From assembly GCF_001636545.1 (NCBI RefSeq), contig NZ_JFHK01000002.1, forward strand, positions 124,001 through 188,000: a stretch of 64,000 nt of DNA, given 5' to 3'. The position numbers were made by a program, and so were the translations under genes. The notes under the pieces were generated by a model. That model worked only from the letters and a program-made list of their open reading frames with translations. It had not been told where the DNA came from and made no database searches. Below are positions 1 through 13,374 of the stretch, one piece after another. Position 1 is the stretch's first letter. Each line of letters begins with the position of its first letter. Source of the DNA: Kosmotoga arenicorallina S304. Lineage in GTDB: Bacteria > Thermotogota > Thermotogae > Petrotogales > Kosmotogaceae.

Positions 1-840
1 CGGGATATCATAATCCTTGGTTAAAGGAATGAATTGTCCATCCAATGTAGCAAGCGCTATAAAGGGATTATTTGAAAAGGCTCTGGCAGCTTCTATGGCA
101 ATGACAAAGAGTTCGCTGTTGTTCTTCCACCTTGCAGCTGCAATACTTATTCCCTCAGGTGATAATCTTGTTCTTTTCCCTTCTGAAACATGGTAAAGCG
201 TTGACATTACAGGGTCAACCTCAGGATTATCCTTTACGATAGTTACATAAGAGGTTCCGTCGGGAGAAAACATCACATCAACAACATCAGCGGAAGCTTC
301 TTCGGCAAGTTGAGTGACTCTTCTCCTTTTTGTGTCAAAAACAAATGCCTTCCTTTTTTTCCCTTCTGTAAAGCCTTTGCCGTTGGATAAGAAAGGTATG
401 CTTTCAATCTCATACACCTTTTTCTCATCATCTTCTTTGACCTTTTTTTGAGTACAGCCGGTATATGAGACAAAGGATATTTTGTCCTTTCCAGCCCATC
501 TCAGATTTGAAAGGGGTTCAAAAAATTCCTGCATCTTCTCGGCTTCACCACCATCAAAGGGCAATGAATAAAGGAAGGTTCCTCCTGATTTCTCTCTTCT
601 GGACAAAAAAAACAACCTTTCGCCATCAGGGCTGATAACTGGTGAAAAGTCGTTATTGCCATAAGTCAACTGCCTGAGATTTCTGCCATTTAATCCTTGA
701 ATCCAGATGTTGCTTCTGTATCTATTCCTCTTCTTGTCGATATCTTTCCTGACAAAAAGAAATGCCTCTTTCAGAGGTATGAAGTGGAGTTCTCCTACAC
801 TGACGTATTTGTAAATATCCCATGGTTTTATAGTTTTCAT
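1..840 (-). CDS. S9-type peptidase, N-terminal beta-propeller part (truncated by window)
   Basis: The reading frame opens at an ATG (838-840, minus) behind a GGAGGG ribosome site and runs off the left edge, so only the first 280 residues are visible. They contain repeated propeller-blade motifs of the PD40/WD40-like kind (SPVISPDGERLFFLS near residue 70, MFSPDGTSYV near residue 190), as in the regulatory propeller of prolyl oligopeptidase and acylaminoacyl-peptidase (family S9). The Ser-Asp-His hydrolase domain would lie outside the window, so peptidase activity is inferred. There is no signal peptide, which fits a cytoplasmic oligopeptide-degrading enzyme. It is divergently transcribed from the helicase gene. 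A TolB-like propeller protein is the main alternative. Confidence 0.7.
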   Translation of the reverse strand, partial: MKTIKPWDIYKYVSVGELHFIPLKEAFLFVRKDIDKKRNRYRSNIWIQGLNGRNLRQLTYGNNDFSPVISPDGERLFFLSRREKSGGTFLYSLPFDGGEAEKMQEFFEPLSNLRWAGKDKISFVSYTGCTQKKVKEDDEKKVYEIESIPFLSNGKGFTEGKKRKAFVFDTKRRRVTQLAEEASADVVDVMFSPDGTSYVTIVKDNPEVDPVMSTLYHVSEGKRTRLSPEGISIAAARWKNNSELFVIAIEAARAFSNNPFIALATLDGQFIPLTKDYDIP

Positions 841-964
841 GCCATCCCTCCTTGATTTATTTTATCATCAATTGATATTTTCCATATCTTGCTTTATAAA
901 AATAGAAACATATATCGAATCATTAACTCGCTTTCGCCATAAAAAGATGTGATAGAATTTGAAC

Positions 965-2935
965 ATGAAGGAAAAAGCCAGAAAGTATAAGCTCAAACCT
1001 AATCCCGTTCCAGAATTTATCAGTGGTGCCTTGGATCCAGAACAACTCGATGCAGTTCTTAATTCTTCTGGAAGAACACTGATTATTGCAGGACCAGGAT
1101 CTGGAAAAACAAGGGTAATAACCTATAAAATTGCGCATTTAGTGGCTTCCGGCATAAAGCCTGAAAATATCTTGCTTGTGACATTTACCCGTGCTGCTTC
1201 AAGAGAAATGATAGAAAGAGCCCGAAGGGCAAGCGGTTCTGATCTGAAAGGCATGCTTGCTGGAACTTTTCATCATATTAGCAATTATTTTCTGCGAAAA
1301 TATTCAAACCGCATTGACATTAATTCCAATTTCACGATTCTTGATAGAGAAGATGCAAAAGACCTCATAAAGCATTGCCGTTCCCAGCTTTTAGAAGAAA
1401 CGGGAAAAAAGAATTCTTCTATCCTTCCAAGTGCCGGGGTACTTCAATCTATTTACTCCTATGCAGTTAACTGTGGCCTTTCGCTCAGGGAGTCGATAGT
1501 TCATCAAAACAGGAAATTTCTTGGGGTCGAAGAATATATAGAAGAAATCTGGAAACGATATACCATCTTGAAAAGCGAAAACAACTCGTTGGATTACGAT
1601 GACCTGTTGATAAAAGCCCTCCAATTGTTCGAAAGCAACCCCGAAGCACTTGAAATCGAATCAATGAGATTTAGATGGATTCTTGTGGATGAATTTCAGG
1701 ACACGAATATCCTCCAGTACAAGCTTATAGAGCTGTTATCCGGCGTGCATGGAAACCTTGTTGTCGTGGGAGATGATGCCCAATCGATTTATTCTTTTAG
1801 GGGTGCAAGATTTGAGAATGTATTTGACTTTCTGAAAGCCCCGGATACAAAGACTTTCAAGATTCAAACAAATTACCGATCAACCCCCGAAATAGTCCGT
1901 CTTATAAACAACATCATTCCATCAAGCGCCATTGAGAAGAGCTTGAAGGCAGTTAGAAATCCAGGCCCGATGCCTGTTATCGCAGAAACCTGGGATAACA
2001 TGGAAGAGGCAAATTTCGTTGCGCAGAAAATTGAAGAGCATATAAACGATGGAATATTACCGGAGAAAATCGCAGTGCTTTATAGATCGCACTATCACTC
2101 TCTTGAATTACAAATGGAACTGGACAGAAGGAAAATTGACTATATATTGTTTTCCGGCCCAAGGTTTGTTGAAACAGCTCATGTAAAAGATATAATTGCC
2201 TTTTTGAAGGTCCTTGTAAATCCTTACGACCAGCTTTCCTGGGGGAGAATTCTTCGCTTATTTCCAGGGGTTGGCAGTATGACATCGGTAAAAATAATAA
2301 ACGCCTTACAGGCCTGTGAGGGAGATCGGGATAAAATAATAGAATTGCTTAAAGAATTCAATGGTAGTCGAATCAGGCTTGAAAACCTTCTGGCAATTCT
2401 GGAACCCGTGAAAGACGAAAAGCAGCCAGTTAATGTTATACAAAAAATTTTTGATACCTTTTACAGTGATTATCTGGACGAGAAGTATCCCGATGCACGC
2501 GACCGAAAACTTGATATAGAAAGGCTTATGGAAATTTCAGAAAGGTATTCAAGCATTACTGAATTGCTCGAAGATCTTGCAGTCAGCGAAAAGGTAGACA
2601 TAGAGAGAGAAAGAACCAGAAAGGAAGCCCGGGTTGTTTTAAGTACCGTGCATCAAGCAAAGGGATTGGAGTGGGATGTTGTATTCATTATTGCAGTTAA
2701 TCCCGGTGATTTTCCCAGCTATTTCTCTCTCAATGAAGGTAACATAGACGAAGAAGAACGGATTTTTTACGTGGCTGTCACAAGAGCAAGGGATTACCTG
2801 TACATAATTAAGCAAAAGGGTGGAAGAAGCAGGCCCATGATGGGAAACAGGTACGTTTTTCGCGCTGGTCATGATTTCATAGCGAAAATCCCTGAAGATA
2901 CTGTGGAATTCTGGGATGTAGGATGGGATCTATAA
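965..2935 (+). CDS. UvrD/PcrA/Rep-like superfamily 1A DNA helicase
   Basis: A 656-residue 3'-5' DNA helicase that unwinds duplex DNA with ATP during repair or replication restart. Motif I is AGPGSGKT (about residue 43), motif II is VDEFQDTN (about 240), followed by GDDAQSIYSFRGA, and the C-terminal motifs are STVHQAKGLEWD (about 560) and YVAVTRARDYL (about 602). These are the diagnostic SF1A helicase motifs. It is slightly shorter than typical PcrA/UvrD (about 720) and lacks an obvious extra C-terminal extension. ATG 965 was preferred to the in-frame TTG at 959; neither has a strong ribosome site. Whether it is the UvrD or the Rep/PcrA functional equivalent cannot be decided from sequence alone. 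Confidence 0.9.
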   Translation: MKEKARKYKLKPNPVPEFISGALDPEQLDAVLNSSGRTLIIAGPGSGKTRVITYKIAHLVASGIKPENILLVTFTRAASREMIERARRASGSDLKGMLAGTFHHISNYFLRKYSNRIDINSNFTILDREDAKDLIKHCRSQLLEETGKKNSSILPSAGVLQSIYSYAVNCGLSLRESIVHQNRKFLGVEEYIEEIWKRYTILKSENNSLDYDDLLIKALQLFESNPEALEIESMRFRWILVDEFQDTNILQYKLIELLSGVHGNLVVVGDDAQSIYSFRGARFENVFDFLKAPDTKTFKIQTNYRSTPEIVRLINNIIPSSAIEKSLKAVRNPGPMPVIAETWDNMEEANFVAQKIEEHINDGILPEKIAVLYRSHYHSLELQMELDRRKIDYILFSGPRFVETAHVKDIIAFLKVLVNPYDQLSWGRILRLFPGVGSMTSVKIINALQACEGDRDKIIELLKEFNGSRIRLENLLAILEPVKDEKQPVNVIQKIFDTFYSDYLDEKYPDARDRKLDIERLMEISERYSSITELLEDLAVSEKVDIERERTRKEARVVLSTVHQAKGLEWDVVFIIAVNPGDFPSYFSLNEGNIDEEERIFYVAVTRARDYLYIIKQKGGRSRPMMGNRYVFRAGHDFIAKIPEDTVEFWDVGWDL

Positions 2936-2969
2936 ATCTCATAAATACTCTAAGCTAGGGGGGAAAGAA

Positions 2970-5141
2970 ATGGATGCGTTATATCTACCACTAATCGCAG
3001 GTCTGATTTCGACGTTTTTTGCATTCATGATGCTCAGAAGAACTCTCAGATTTTCTCCTGGAACTGATACGATGCGAAAACTCTCAGGCTATGTACAGGA
3101 AGGAGCCTCAACTTTTCTTGCAGCAGAAGCCAGAAAAATCTTTGCAGTGGCTATTCTAATAGCTGCCGCTCTGGGTATCCTGTTCCAATCTTACAAATAC
3201 CCGATCGCTCTACTCTTTGGTGCTCTGGTTTCTGAGCTCGCTGGCGTCATAGGTATGTACGCCGCTACAAGGGCCAACGCGAGAGTTGCGGAAGGCGCAA
3301 AGAGTGGGCTATCACAGGCTTTCAAAGTGGCTTTTTCAGGCGGATCAGTAATGGGACTTTCTGTGGCAGGATTTTCACTTACCGGGCTTGCGATAATAAT
3401 GATAATCTTTAAAGACTCTTTTGTTTATGAGAGTCTTACGGAAATTTCAAAAGCCTTTGGGAGAATATCTTTTCTTGATTCAGTAATGATAATAAGCTCT
3501 TACTCTCTGGGGGCCAGCTTGATTGCTCTTTTTGACAGGGTTGGCGGTGGAATGTACACCAAAGCCGCTGATATGAGCGCTGACCTTGTTGGAAAAATTG
3601 AAGCCCAGATACCCGAAGATGACCCTAGAAACCCCGCTACCATAGCGGATAACGTTGGAGACAATGTTGGGGATGTCGCCGGATTAGGAGCTGATATTCT
3701 TGAGTCTTATGTGGCCTCTGTTGTCTCTGCAATCGTTCTCGCCATATTTATGAAGCTCGCTGATAAACAGGTTGTTGATGGGGTTGTCCAATGGGGTATG
3801 AATTCTGACCAATATTACAGATTGATTCTTTTACCAGTGTTGATTGCAGGTGCCGGGGTAATAGCGTCGTTGATAGGCGTGATTGTTGTTTCAAGTTTGA
3901 AAGCAAAAGATGCCAGAAAAGCTCTGGGCTTTGGCAACATATTCACCGGAATTCTGGTTTTGGCTTCCACAGCTTTTGTAATAGGTTTTTACGCGCCTGA
4001 TTACAAATTCAAAGATGCCTTTATTGCCAACCCGGATTTTGTCTCAAGATGGAGAATTTTCCTGGCGATCGCAAGCGGGCTGATTGCCGGTTTGATTATA
4101 AGCAAGTTAAGTGAATATTTTACCTCCACGGATTATAATCCTACAAGGAAGCTTGCTCAAAAGACACAATCTGGCGTGGCTATAAATATCACTTCTGGTC
4201 TTGCTCTTGGTATGGGAAGCACATTGTGGCCTGTTATTACGCTTGCTCTCGCAATACTCGGTGCTTATTGGGCTGCGGGTGTTTATGGAATAGCAATTGC
4301 TGCTCTGGGAATGTTATCCTTCGTTGGATATATCGTAAGCGTGGATAGCTACGGCCCGGTTGCGGATAATGCCGGTGGTATAGCACAAATGGCTGAACTT
4401 GACCCAAAGGTTAGAACGATAACCGATAAACTCGACTCTGTTGGAAACACAACAGCAGCAATCGGAAAAGGGTTCGCCATTGGCTCTGCTGCCTTTGCTG
4501 CTCTCGCTCTAATCGTTTCATACATTTGGAGTGCTGCACAATCTGCCGAAGAGATAGTAAACAACCCCGTCATAAACCTTGTGGAACCTTATACGATTAT
4601 AGGGGTGATAATAGGTGCAATGCTTCCGTTTTTCTTTACTTCATTGCTTATAAAAGGTGTTGCTGATTCAGCAGATTTGATGATAATGGAAATCAGAAGG
4701 CAGTTCAGAGAACATAAGGGAATACTCACAGGTGAGGAAACCCCGGATTACAAAAGATGTATTGAGATAACGACAAAGGGCGCCGTCAGCAGGATGCTCG
4801 CACCAGGGCTTATAGCAATTCTTACTCCCTTTATTGTTGGTTTTCTCTTTGGGAAGGCAGCCGTAGCTGGCTTACTACTTGGTGGCCTGGGAAGCGCGAT
4901 TATGATAGCTTTGTTCACAGCAAACTCCGGCGGCGCATGGGATAACGCAAAGAAATTTATCGAAGAAGGCAACTATGGTGGTAAGGGAACAGACGTACAT
5001 GCAGCTGCCATTGTTGGGGACACAGTCGGTGATCCCTTGAAAGACACCGTCGGGCCATCTATGGATATATTGATAAAACTTATGTCGGTAGTTTCTCTCG
5101 TCTTTGGTTCACTATTTCCAAACAAGCCATTTTTCATGTGA
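2970..5141 (+). CDS. hppA: Membrane pyrophosphatase, K+-dependent, probably Na+-pumping
   Basis: A 723-residue polytopic membrane enzyme that couples PPi hydrolysis to cation export. The substrate-binding signatures are present: GGGMYTKAADMSADLVGK (about residues 190-208), DNVGDNVGDVAG (about 227-238) and DTVGDPLKDTVGPSMDI near the C terminus. The position that separates K+-dependent from K+-independent enzymes reads GNTTAA (about residue 490), alanine rather than lysine, which by the known rule (A460/K460) predicts K+ dependence. Most K+-dependent bacterial enzymes, including that of Thermotoga maritima, pump Na+, so Na+ transport is the likely role but is an inference. A purine-rich ribosome site (AGGGGGGAAAG) precedes the ATG, and an intrinsic terminator follows directly. 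Confidence 0.95.
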   Translation: MDALYLPLIAGLISTFFAFMMLRRTLRFSPGTDTMRKLSGYVQEGASTFLAAEARKIFAVAILIAAALGILFQSYKYPIALLFGALVSELAGVIGMYAATRANARVAEGAKSGLSQAFKVAFSGGSVMGLSVAGFSLTGLAIIMIIFKDSFVYESLTEISKAFGRISFLDSVMIISSYSLGASLIALFDRVGGGMYTKAADMSADLVGKIEAQIPEDDPRNPATIADNVGDNVGDVAGLGADILESYVASVVSAIVLAIFMKLADKQVVDGVVQWGMNSDQYYRLILLPVLIAGAGVIASLIGVIVVSSLKAKDARKALGFGNIFTGILVLASTAFVIGFYAPDYKFKDAFIANPDFVSRWRIFLAIASGLIAGLIISKLSEYFTSTDYNPTRKLAQKTQSGVAINITSGLALGMGSTLWPVITLALAILGAYWAAGVYGIAIAALGMLSFVGYIVSVDSYGPVADNAGGIAQMAELDPKVRTITDKLDSVGNTTAAIGKGFAIGSAAFAALALIVSYIWSAAQSAEEIVNNPVINLVEPYTIIGVIIGAMLPFFFTSLLIKGVADSADLMIMEIRRQFREHKGILTGEETPDYKRCIEITTKGAVSRMLAPGLIAILTPFIVGFLFGKAAVAGLLLGGLGSAIMIALFTANSGGAWDNAKKFIEEGNYGGKGTDVHAAAIVGDTVGDPLKDTVGPSMDILIKLMSVVSLVFGSLFPNKPFFM

Positions 5142-5166
5142 GAAAACAAAAATGTTCTTTAATGAA

Positions 5167-5195
5167 AATAGCCTCCCTTAGGGAGGCTATTTTCT
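5167..5195 (+). terminator. Intrinsic terminator after hppA
   Basis: An 11-bp perfect stem (AATAGCCTCCC / GGGAGGCTATT) with a TTA loop is followed by a T-rich tail, 25 bases after the hppA stop codon. Confidence 0.9.
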
Positions 5196-5214
5196 ATTAC
5201 ATGAGTATTCACAT

Positions 5215-5244
5215 TTGTTCGATAAGCTAACTAAGTTGTATAAT
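5215..5244 (+). promoter_or_regulatory. Sigma-70 type promoter of the M3 peptidase gene
   Basis: TTGTTC (5215-5220), an 18-base spacer and a perfect TATAAT (5239-5244) lie 19 bases before the start codon. The -35 box supplies the TTG that would otherwise look like an upstream start of the peptidase frame, which is why the start at 5263 was chosen. Confidence 0.7.
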
Positions 5245-5262
5245 AATACTGGAGGTGAGAAA

Positions 5263-6972
5263 ATGTCAGCACCAGTCATAAAAAAACAACCGAGAAAATT
5301 CTTTCCGGAGGAACTGGATCTTTCTGAGTGGAGTAATGTGGAGCGAGAACTAAATAGCTTATTAGAATTTGGAATAAGCTCAGAGAAAGATCTCGAAACC
5401 TTTCTTGAAAGGTTCAGTGAGCTCTACATGATTTTGCAGGAACAGCTCGCATGGCGGTATATAAAAATGACCTGTAAAGCAGATGACGAAAAGCTGCGGC
5501 AAGAATATTCGAATTTTTATGCAAAGGTTTTTTCTAAGGCTGAGCCATATCGAATAAAGTTAATGAAACGATTCTACGATTCGCCTTACAAAAAAAGGCT
5601 GGACAGAAGCAGATACGCACATCTGGATAGACTTATTTCGAATCGTATCGAACTCTTCAGAGAAGAAAACCTCCCTCTGGAAATTAAGGAAAAAGAGTTA
5701 TCTTCAAAATTCGGGTCCATTATCGGGTCCCTTACTATTGATTACAAAGGCAAAGAATACACTATCATGCAACTCTCAAAGTTTCAGCACGAGCCAGATC
5801 GGAAGGTTAGAGAAGAAACCTGGAAATTGATGATGAACAAACTCTCTTCCGTAAGAGATACTCTGGAAAATCTTTTTGACAAACTAAAAGAGATAAGAAT
5901 TCCACAAGCAAAAAACGCTGGCTTTGATAACTACCGCGATTATATGCATGCAAGAAAGCAGAGATTTGCTTACTCTGTAGAAGATATCTTCAGGTTCCAT
6001 AACTCAGTTGAAAGCGTTGTAGTTCCTTTTGTTAAGAAGCTCAACAAGGAAAGACGTGAACAGCTAAAGTTGGAAACGCTGCGTCCCTGGGATACAGTCG
6101 TGGAGCCATCAGGTAGAATTTTGAAACCCTTTGAAAACATAGATGAATTTGTTGATAAGGCGATAAAAATATTATCTAAATTGGATCCTGAGTTTGGCAT
6201 AAACCTTGAAAAAATGAAAAACAGTGGTTTGTTAGACCTGGAAAACAGAAAGGGAAAAGCCCCTGGCGGTTACAATTATCCCCTTGATGAAACGGGAGCT
6301 CCCTTTATTTTTATGAACGCCACGGGTGTTCCAGAAAACGTTAGGACTTTGCTTCATGAATCCGGCCATGCAATGCACTCCTTTGCTACTGTAAAAGAGC
6401 GCTTATTGCTTTACAAGCATACACCACACGAAGCAGCCGAGCTCGCTTCCATGTCAATGGAATTGTTGACGCTTGACTACCTGAACGAATACTATCCCGA
6501 CAGCGAAGACCTTAAACTAGCAAAGCGCAAAGAACTCGTTGGAACTATTTCTTTCCTGCCGTGGTGCATGATTGTCGATGCTTTCCAGCAGTGGATTTAT
6601 ACCAATCCTGATCATTCTCCTGATGAGCGCGATGATTATTTTGCGTCGCTTGTCGATAGGTTCAACACAGGCATAAATTGGACAGGACTTGAAAAGGAGA
6701 AGCGCATAAGGTGGCTGCTTCAACCGCATATTATGACCTCTCCTTTCTATTACATTGAATACGGAATAGCGCAGTTAGGAGCAATTGCCCTATACAGGAA
6801 TTTCAAGAGAAATCCAGAAAAGGCCCTTAAACAGTATAAGAATTTTCTCAGTCTCGGGCATTCAAGACCTCTTGATGAATTATACAAAGCCGCTGGAATC
6901 GATTTTGATTTCAGTGAAGGGTATATCGCTGAACTCGTGGAATTTGTAAAAGGCGAACTGGAAAAGTTGTAA
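5263..6972 (+). CDS. pepF: M3 family oligoendopeptidase (PepF-like)
   Basis: A 569-residue cytosolic zinc metallopeptidase of family M3 that cleaves short peptides. The zinc site is LLHESGHAMHSF (HEXXH about residue 365), followed about 25 residues on by the acidic EAAELASMSMELL helix that supplies the third ligand. Length and the all-helical composition fit the oligoendopeptidase F branch. The ATG at 5263 sits behind GGAGGTG; the upstream TTG lies in the promoter. It is a single-gene unit with its own promoter and a terminator. Together with the S9-type protein it suggests growth on peptides. Confidence 0.92.
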   Translation: MSAPVIKKQPRKFFPEELDLSEWSNVERELNSLLEFGISSEKDLETFLERFSELYMILQEQLAWRYIKMTCKADDEKLRQEYSNFYAKVFSKAEPYRIKLMKRFYDSPYKKRLDRSRYAHLDRLISNRIELFREENLPLEIKEKELSSKFGSIIGSLTIDYKGKEYTIMQLSKFQHEPDRKVREETWKLMMNKLSSVRDTLENLFDKLKEIRIPQAKNAGFDNYRDYMHARKQRFAYSVEDIFRFHNSVESVVVPFVKKLNKERREQLKLETLRPWDTVVEPSGRILKPFENIDEFVDKAIKILSKLDPEFGINLEKMKNSGLLDLENRKGKAPGGYNYPLDETGAPFIFMNATGVPENVRTLLHESGHAMHSFATVKERLLLYKHTPHEAAELASMSMELLTLDYLNEYYPDSEDLKLAKRKELVGTISFLPWCMIVDAFQQWIYTNPDHSPDERDDYFASLVDRFNTGINWTGLEKEKRIRWLLQPHIMTSPFYYIEYGIAQLGAIALYRNFKRNPEKALKQYKNFLSLGHSRPLDELYKAAGIDFDFSEGYIAELVEFVKGELEKL

Positions 6973-6998
6973 TTTCATACAGTACCAATTATTAACAC

Positions 6999-7024
6999 AA
7001 CAAGGCCCATATGGGCCTTGTTTG
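6999..7024. terminator. Bidirectional terminator between convergent genes
   Basis: A 12-bp inverted repeat centred on GGGCCC-type sequence (ACAAGGCCCAT / ATGGGCCTTGT) with T-rich flank on the plus strand lies between the ends of the M3 peptidase and RNase H genes. Confidence 0.8.
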
Positions 7025-7045
7025 TTATGTGATGAAAGCTGGAAC

Positions 7046-7693
7046 TTATTTCTTATCCAGTGCCTTTCGAGCAAGTTTGTCTGCAATTTCATTATACAAA
7101 CTGCCTGAATGAGCTTTTTCTTTTACCCAATGGATCTTTATTTCTCTGGCAAATTCACTGACACGTTTTACATATCTTTGAGTATAGGGAACTTTCGCTT
7201 TCCAGATACCGCAACCCCATTTTTCAAGACCTTCATAATCGTAGTGAAGCCATATTTCTTTAATCCCTTTATCTCTTGACCATTCCAGAGCTTTCAATAC
7301 GCCTTCAATTTCACCCGCGATATTCCGGGGACCAGCTTCGAGTTCAAAACTTCCTGAAAAGGTCTCTATGATTTCACCGCCATTTAAGCATACTACGCCA
7401 TATGCCACCCGATTATCTCTGTAACTGCCATCTACAAAAACGTGATAACCGGGAAGTATAATTCCTTTGAATTGCCTCCACAACCTGTAAATCTCTTCTC
7501 TAGGTTGCGATGATATATTTTCGGGTAAAACAAGTTTCTGATCCCCCCTGGAATTCTTATAAATACTTATTGAAAATGGAATTTCTCTGAGCTTTATTAC
7601 CAGAGAATACTCCCTTGATTTATAGCCTGACACGGTGTATCCATTAGACTCCAAAAAAGTTATAATTCTTGAGATTTCATCTTGTGTGAACAT
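7046..7693 (-). CDS. rnhA: Ribonuclease H-fold protein (RNase HI-like) with an unrecognised N-terminal region
   Basis: A 215-residue protein whose last 135 residues form an RNase HI domain that degrades RNA in RNA:DNA hybrids. The acidic catalytic set is visible: VDGSYRDN (Asp, about residue 87), AGEIEGVLKALEW (Glu), LHYDYEGLEKW (Asp), and NEIADKLARKAL (final Asp) preceded by the WVKEKAHSG handle segment. The first 75 residues do not show the usual hybrid-binding domain pattern and are not recognised. AAGGAGCG precedes the ATG. It is transcribed alone, towards the M3 peptidase terminator. Confidence 0.85.
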   Translation of the reverse strand: MFTQDEISRIITFLESNGYTVSGYKSREYSLVIKLREIPFSISIYKNSRGDQKLVLPENISSQPREEIYRLWRQFKGIILPGYHVFVDGSYRDNRVAYGVVCLNGGEIIETFSGSFELEAGPRNIAGEIEGVLKALEWSRDKGIKEIWLHYDYEGLEKWGCGIWKAKVPYTQRYVKRVSEFAREIKIHWVKEKAHSGSLYNEIADKLARKALDKK

Positions 7694-7878
7694 AAACGCT
7701 CCTTGTAATGATTTTGTTAAATTCCAATTATTTTGCCTATAACTAAACTCATTTTGTTAAATATTTTAGCACACTTCGCACCAAACAATGAAGGATATTC
7801 GTATTAAACATATGAATTAAATTAATGTATGATATCAATTCTATTTCAAGGGAACCAGCAAATATATGTACAGCCAAT

Positions 7879-7906
7879 TTGTTCCTGCGTTGAAATATTA
7901 TATAAT
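7879..7906 (+). promoter_or_regulatory. Sigma-70 type promoter of the small secreted protein gene
   Basis: TTGTTC (7879-7884), a 16-base spacer and perfect TATAAT (7901-7906), 36 bases upstream of the start codon at 7943. Confidence 0.65.
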
Positions 7907-7942
7907 GATATTGAAAGTATTCTAAAAGAGGAGGTGTTATCT

Positions 7943-8440
7943 ATGAAAAAGCTGCTTTTAGTAATGATGATTATAGGAATTTCAACGCTTTTCCTCGCAA
8001 ATGGCCTATTTGCTGGTATAGGTGGAACTTTCTTCGGTGATTTCTCGACTAATCCTCCAACATTAGAAGGTGCTGAAATCTATGGACAGGTTGATCTATC
8101 CATTTTTACTTTACAGCTTCCCATCGGGTATTACGATATTGCTTCAGATGTATTTGATCAATACTCTGAGCCAGATATGTTCCTGGGTTTAAATCTAAAA
8201 TTGCCTGTCTGGTTCCTCTATTTGAGAGGGCAGGTCACATCGCCACTTAGCAATATACAAGCTTATGTGAATGGAGAAATTGGAGAGGACCAGATTTACC
8301 TCTTGACAAAACTCGGGATTGGAGCAAGAATCGCATTTTTCTTTGTTGAAGCCGGCATGGATGGAGCAACCTATATCTCAGATATAAACATGTTTAATCC
8401 TTTCATGTTCCCATATGTAATGGCAGGAGTTGCTTTCTGA
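7943..8440 (+). CDS. Small exported protein, possible outer-envelope beta-barrel
   Basis: A 165-residue protein of unknown function. It begins with a clear signal peptide (MKKLLLVMMIIGISTLFLA, cleavage near ANGLFA). The mature part is rich in alternating hydrophobic residues (VDLSIFTLQLPIGYY, LGLNLKLPVWFLYLRG, IGARIAFFFVEAG) and ends in phenylalanine, a pattern seen in small outer-membrane beta-barrels. Barrel topology is inference. The ATG at 7943 follows GAGGAGGTG; the longer frame starting at 7829 runs back through the promoter and was rejected. It is flanked by its own promoter and terminator. Confidence 0.75.
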   Translation: MKKLLLVMMIIGISTLFLANGLFAGIGGTFFGDFSTNPPTLEGAEIYGQVDLSIFTLQLPIGYYDIASDVFDQYSEPDMFLGLNLKLPVWFLYLRGQVTSPLSNIQAYVNGEIGEDQIYLLTKLGIGARIAFFFVEAGMDGATYISDINMFNPFMFPYVMAGVAF

Positions 8441-8452
8441 GATAACATAATA

Positions 8453-8480
8453 AAAAGGGGCGCTCATGCGCCCCTTTTAT
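8453..8480. terminator. Bidirectional terminator
   Basis: AAAAGGGGCGC / GCGCCCCTTTT with a TCAT loop forms an 11-bp stem with A and T runs on both sides, between the secreted-protein gene and the convergent oxidoreductase gene. Confidence 0.9.
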
Positions 8481-8490
8481 TTTGCCTTAA

Positions 8491-12400
<3,910 letters not shown>

Positions 12401-13207
12401 ATGGCTTATTTCAAGAGGGGAAATGTAGAGCTGTATTACGAACTTCATGGTGAAAAAACCAAGCCAGTTGTTGTACTTTTGAATGGAATTATGATGTCCA
12501 CGCTTTCATGGCATGGCCACTTGCCTGATTTAACACGTTTTTTTCAGGTATTGCTTATGGATTTCAGAGATCAGGGAAAATCAAGCAGGATGTCACAGAA
12601 CTATGATATTTCTATTCATGCTGAAGATCTTAACGCTCTACTTGATCATCTTAATATAGATAAGATTAATGTTGTAGGCCTTTCTTATGGGGGACAGGTG
12701 GCACAGCTTTTTGCGTTGATGAATCCTCAAAGGGTGAATGCTTTAGTCCTTTCCAATACTCCTGCACGAATTTCACCATATCTTCAAGAACTTGGCGAAG
12801 CCTGGAAAGAAGCTGCGCGGCTATATGATGGTGAGAAATTCTTTTCACTGGCTATTCCTTTCATCTATTCTGATACTTTTTACAACAATAATCTGAAATG
12901 GCTAAAAAAGCGCCAGGAAGCCTTTAAGACACTTCTCGATAAAGACTGGTTTAATGGTTTTATAAGGCTCGCATCAAGTAACCTGAGCTTTAACACACTC
13001 GATGAACTATCCGGTATCAAAAGCCCTACGCTTCTGGTGATGGCTGACAGAGATATCATTACTCCAATCAACGAAATGGAACTCATAAAAGAAAAAATTC
13101 CTAACAGTGAGTGCCTGATAATTCATGATGCCGGGCATGCAGCTTTTCTGGAAAAGCAGGGAGAATTCCTGGCTGCAGTTATGGGTTTTCTCCTCAGATA
13201 TAATTGA
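12401..13207 (+). CDS. Alpha/beta-fold hydrolase
   Basis: A 268-residue cytosolic hydrolase of the esterase/lipase/proline-iminopeptidase-like superfamily. The nucleophile elbow GLSYGG is at residues 93-98 (Ser about 95), the acid is in VMADRDIITP (about 216) and the histidine in HDAGHAAFLE (about 245). The oxyanion-hole region LLNGIMMSTLSW is near residue 28. It has a strong ribosome site (AAGGAGGT). The substrate cannot be read from sequence. It stands at the head of the acyl-CoA/Liv cluster, 170 bases before the KAS III-like gene, and a second member of the superfamily is fused to the LivM permease at the other end, so an ester or lactone substrate for the cluster is a reasonable inference. 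Confidence 0.85.
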   Translation: MAYFKRGNVELYYELHGEKTKPVVVLLNGIMMSTLSWHGHLPDLTRFFQVLLMDFRDQGKSSRMSQNYDISIHAEDLNALLDHLNIDKINVVGLSYGGQVAQLFALMNPQRVNALVLSNTPARISPYLQELGEAWKEAARLYDGEKFFSLAIPFIYSDTFYNNNLKWLKKRQEAFKTLLDKDWFNGFIRLASSNLSFNTLDELSGIKSPTLLVMADRDIITPINEMELIKEKIPNSECLIIHDAGHAAFLEKQGEFLAAVMGFLLRYN

Positions 13208-13250
13208 GCTTGATAACCTCGTTAGGTCGTCTTCTATGCTCTTTAATCAG

Positions 13251-13287
13251 AACTGTTAGACTCTAATCCTATTTTGATATTACAGTT
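13251..13287. promoter_or_regulatory. Spaced inverted repeat upstream of the KAS III-like operon
   Basis: AACTGTTA (13251-13258) and TTACAGTT (13280-13287) form an inverted repeat with one mismatch, about 90-125 bases before the start of the first enzyme gene. It could be an operator for the TetR-type regulator encoded three genes downstream, but the spacing is larger than usual for that family. Confidence 0.25.
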
Positions 13288-13374
13288 TGTTTGTGTAGTA
13301 TTTAATTAAAATATGAGAGGTGGTTCAGTTTTCATTAATGAGAGGTGAATCACAGCACAAAATGGGGTGAGGTT

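Noticed and set aside
5215-5262. Upstream TTG start adding 16 residues to the M3 peptidase
   Set aside because: The TTG is the -35 box of a good promoter and the ATG at 5263 has a strong ribosome site.
7829-7942. N-terminal extension of the small secreted protein
   Set aside because: It spans the TATAAT promoter; the ATG at 7943 has GAGGAGGTG and opens a signal peptide.
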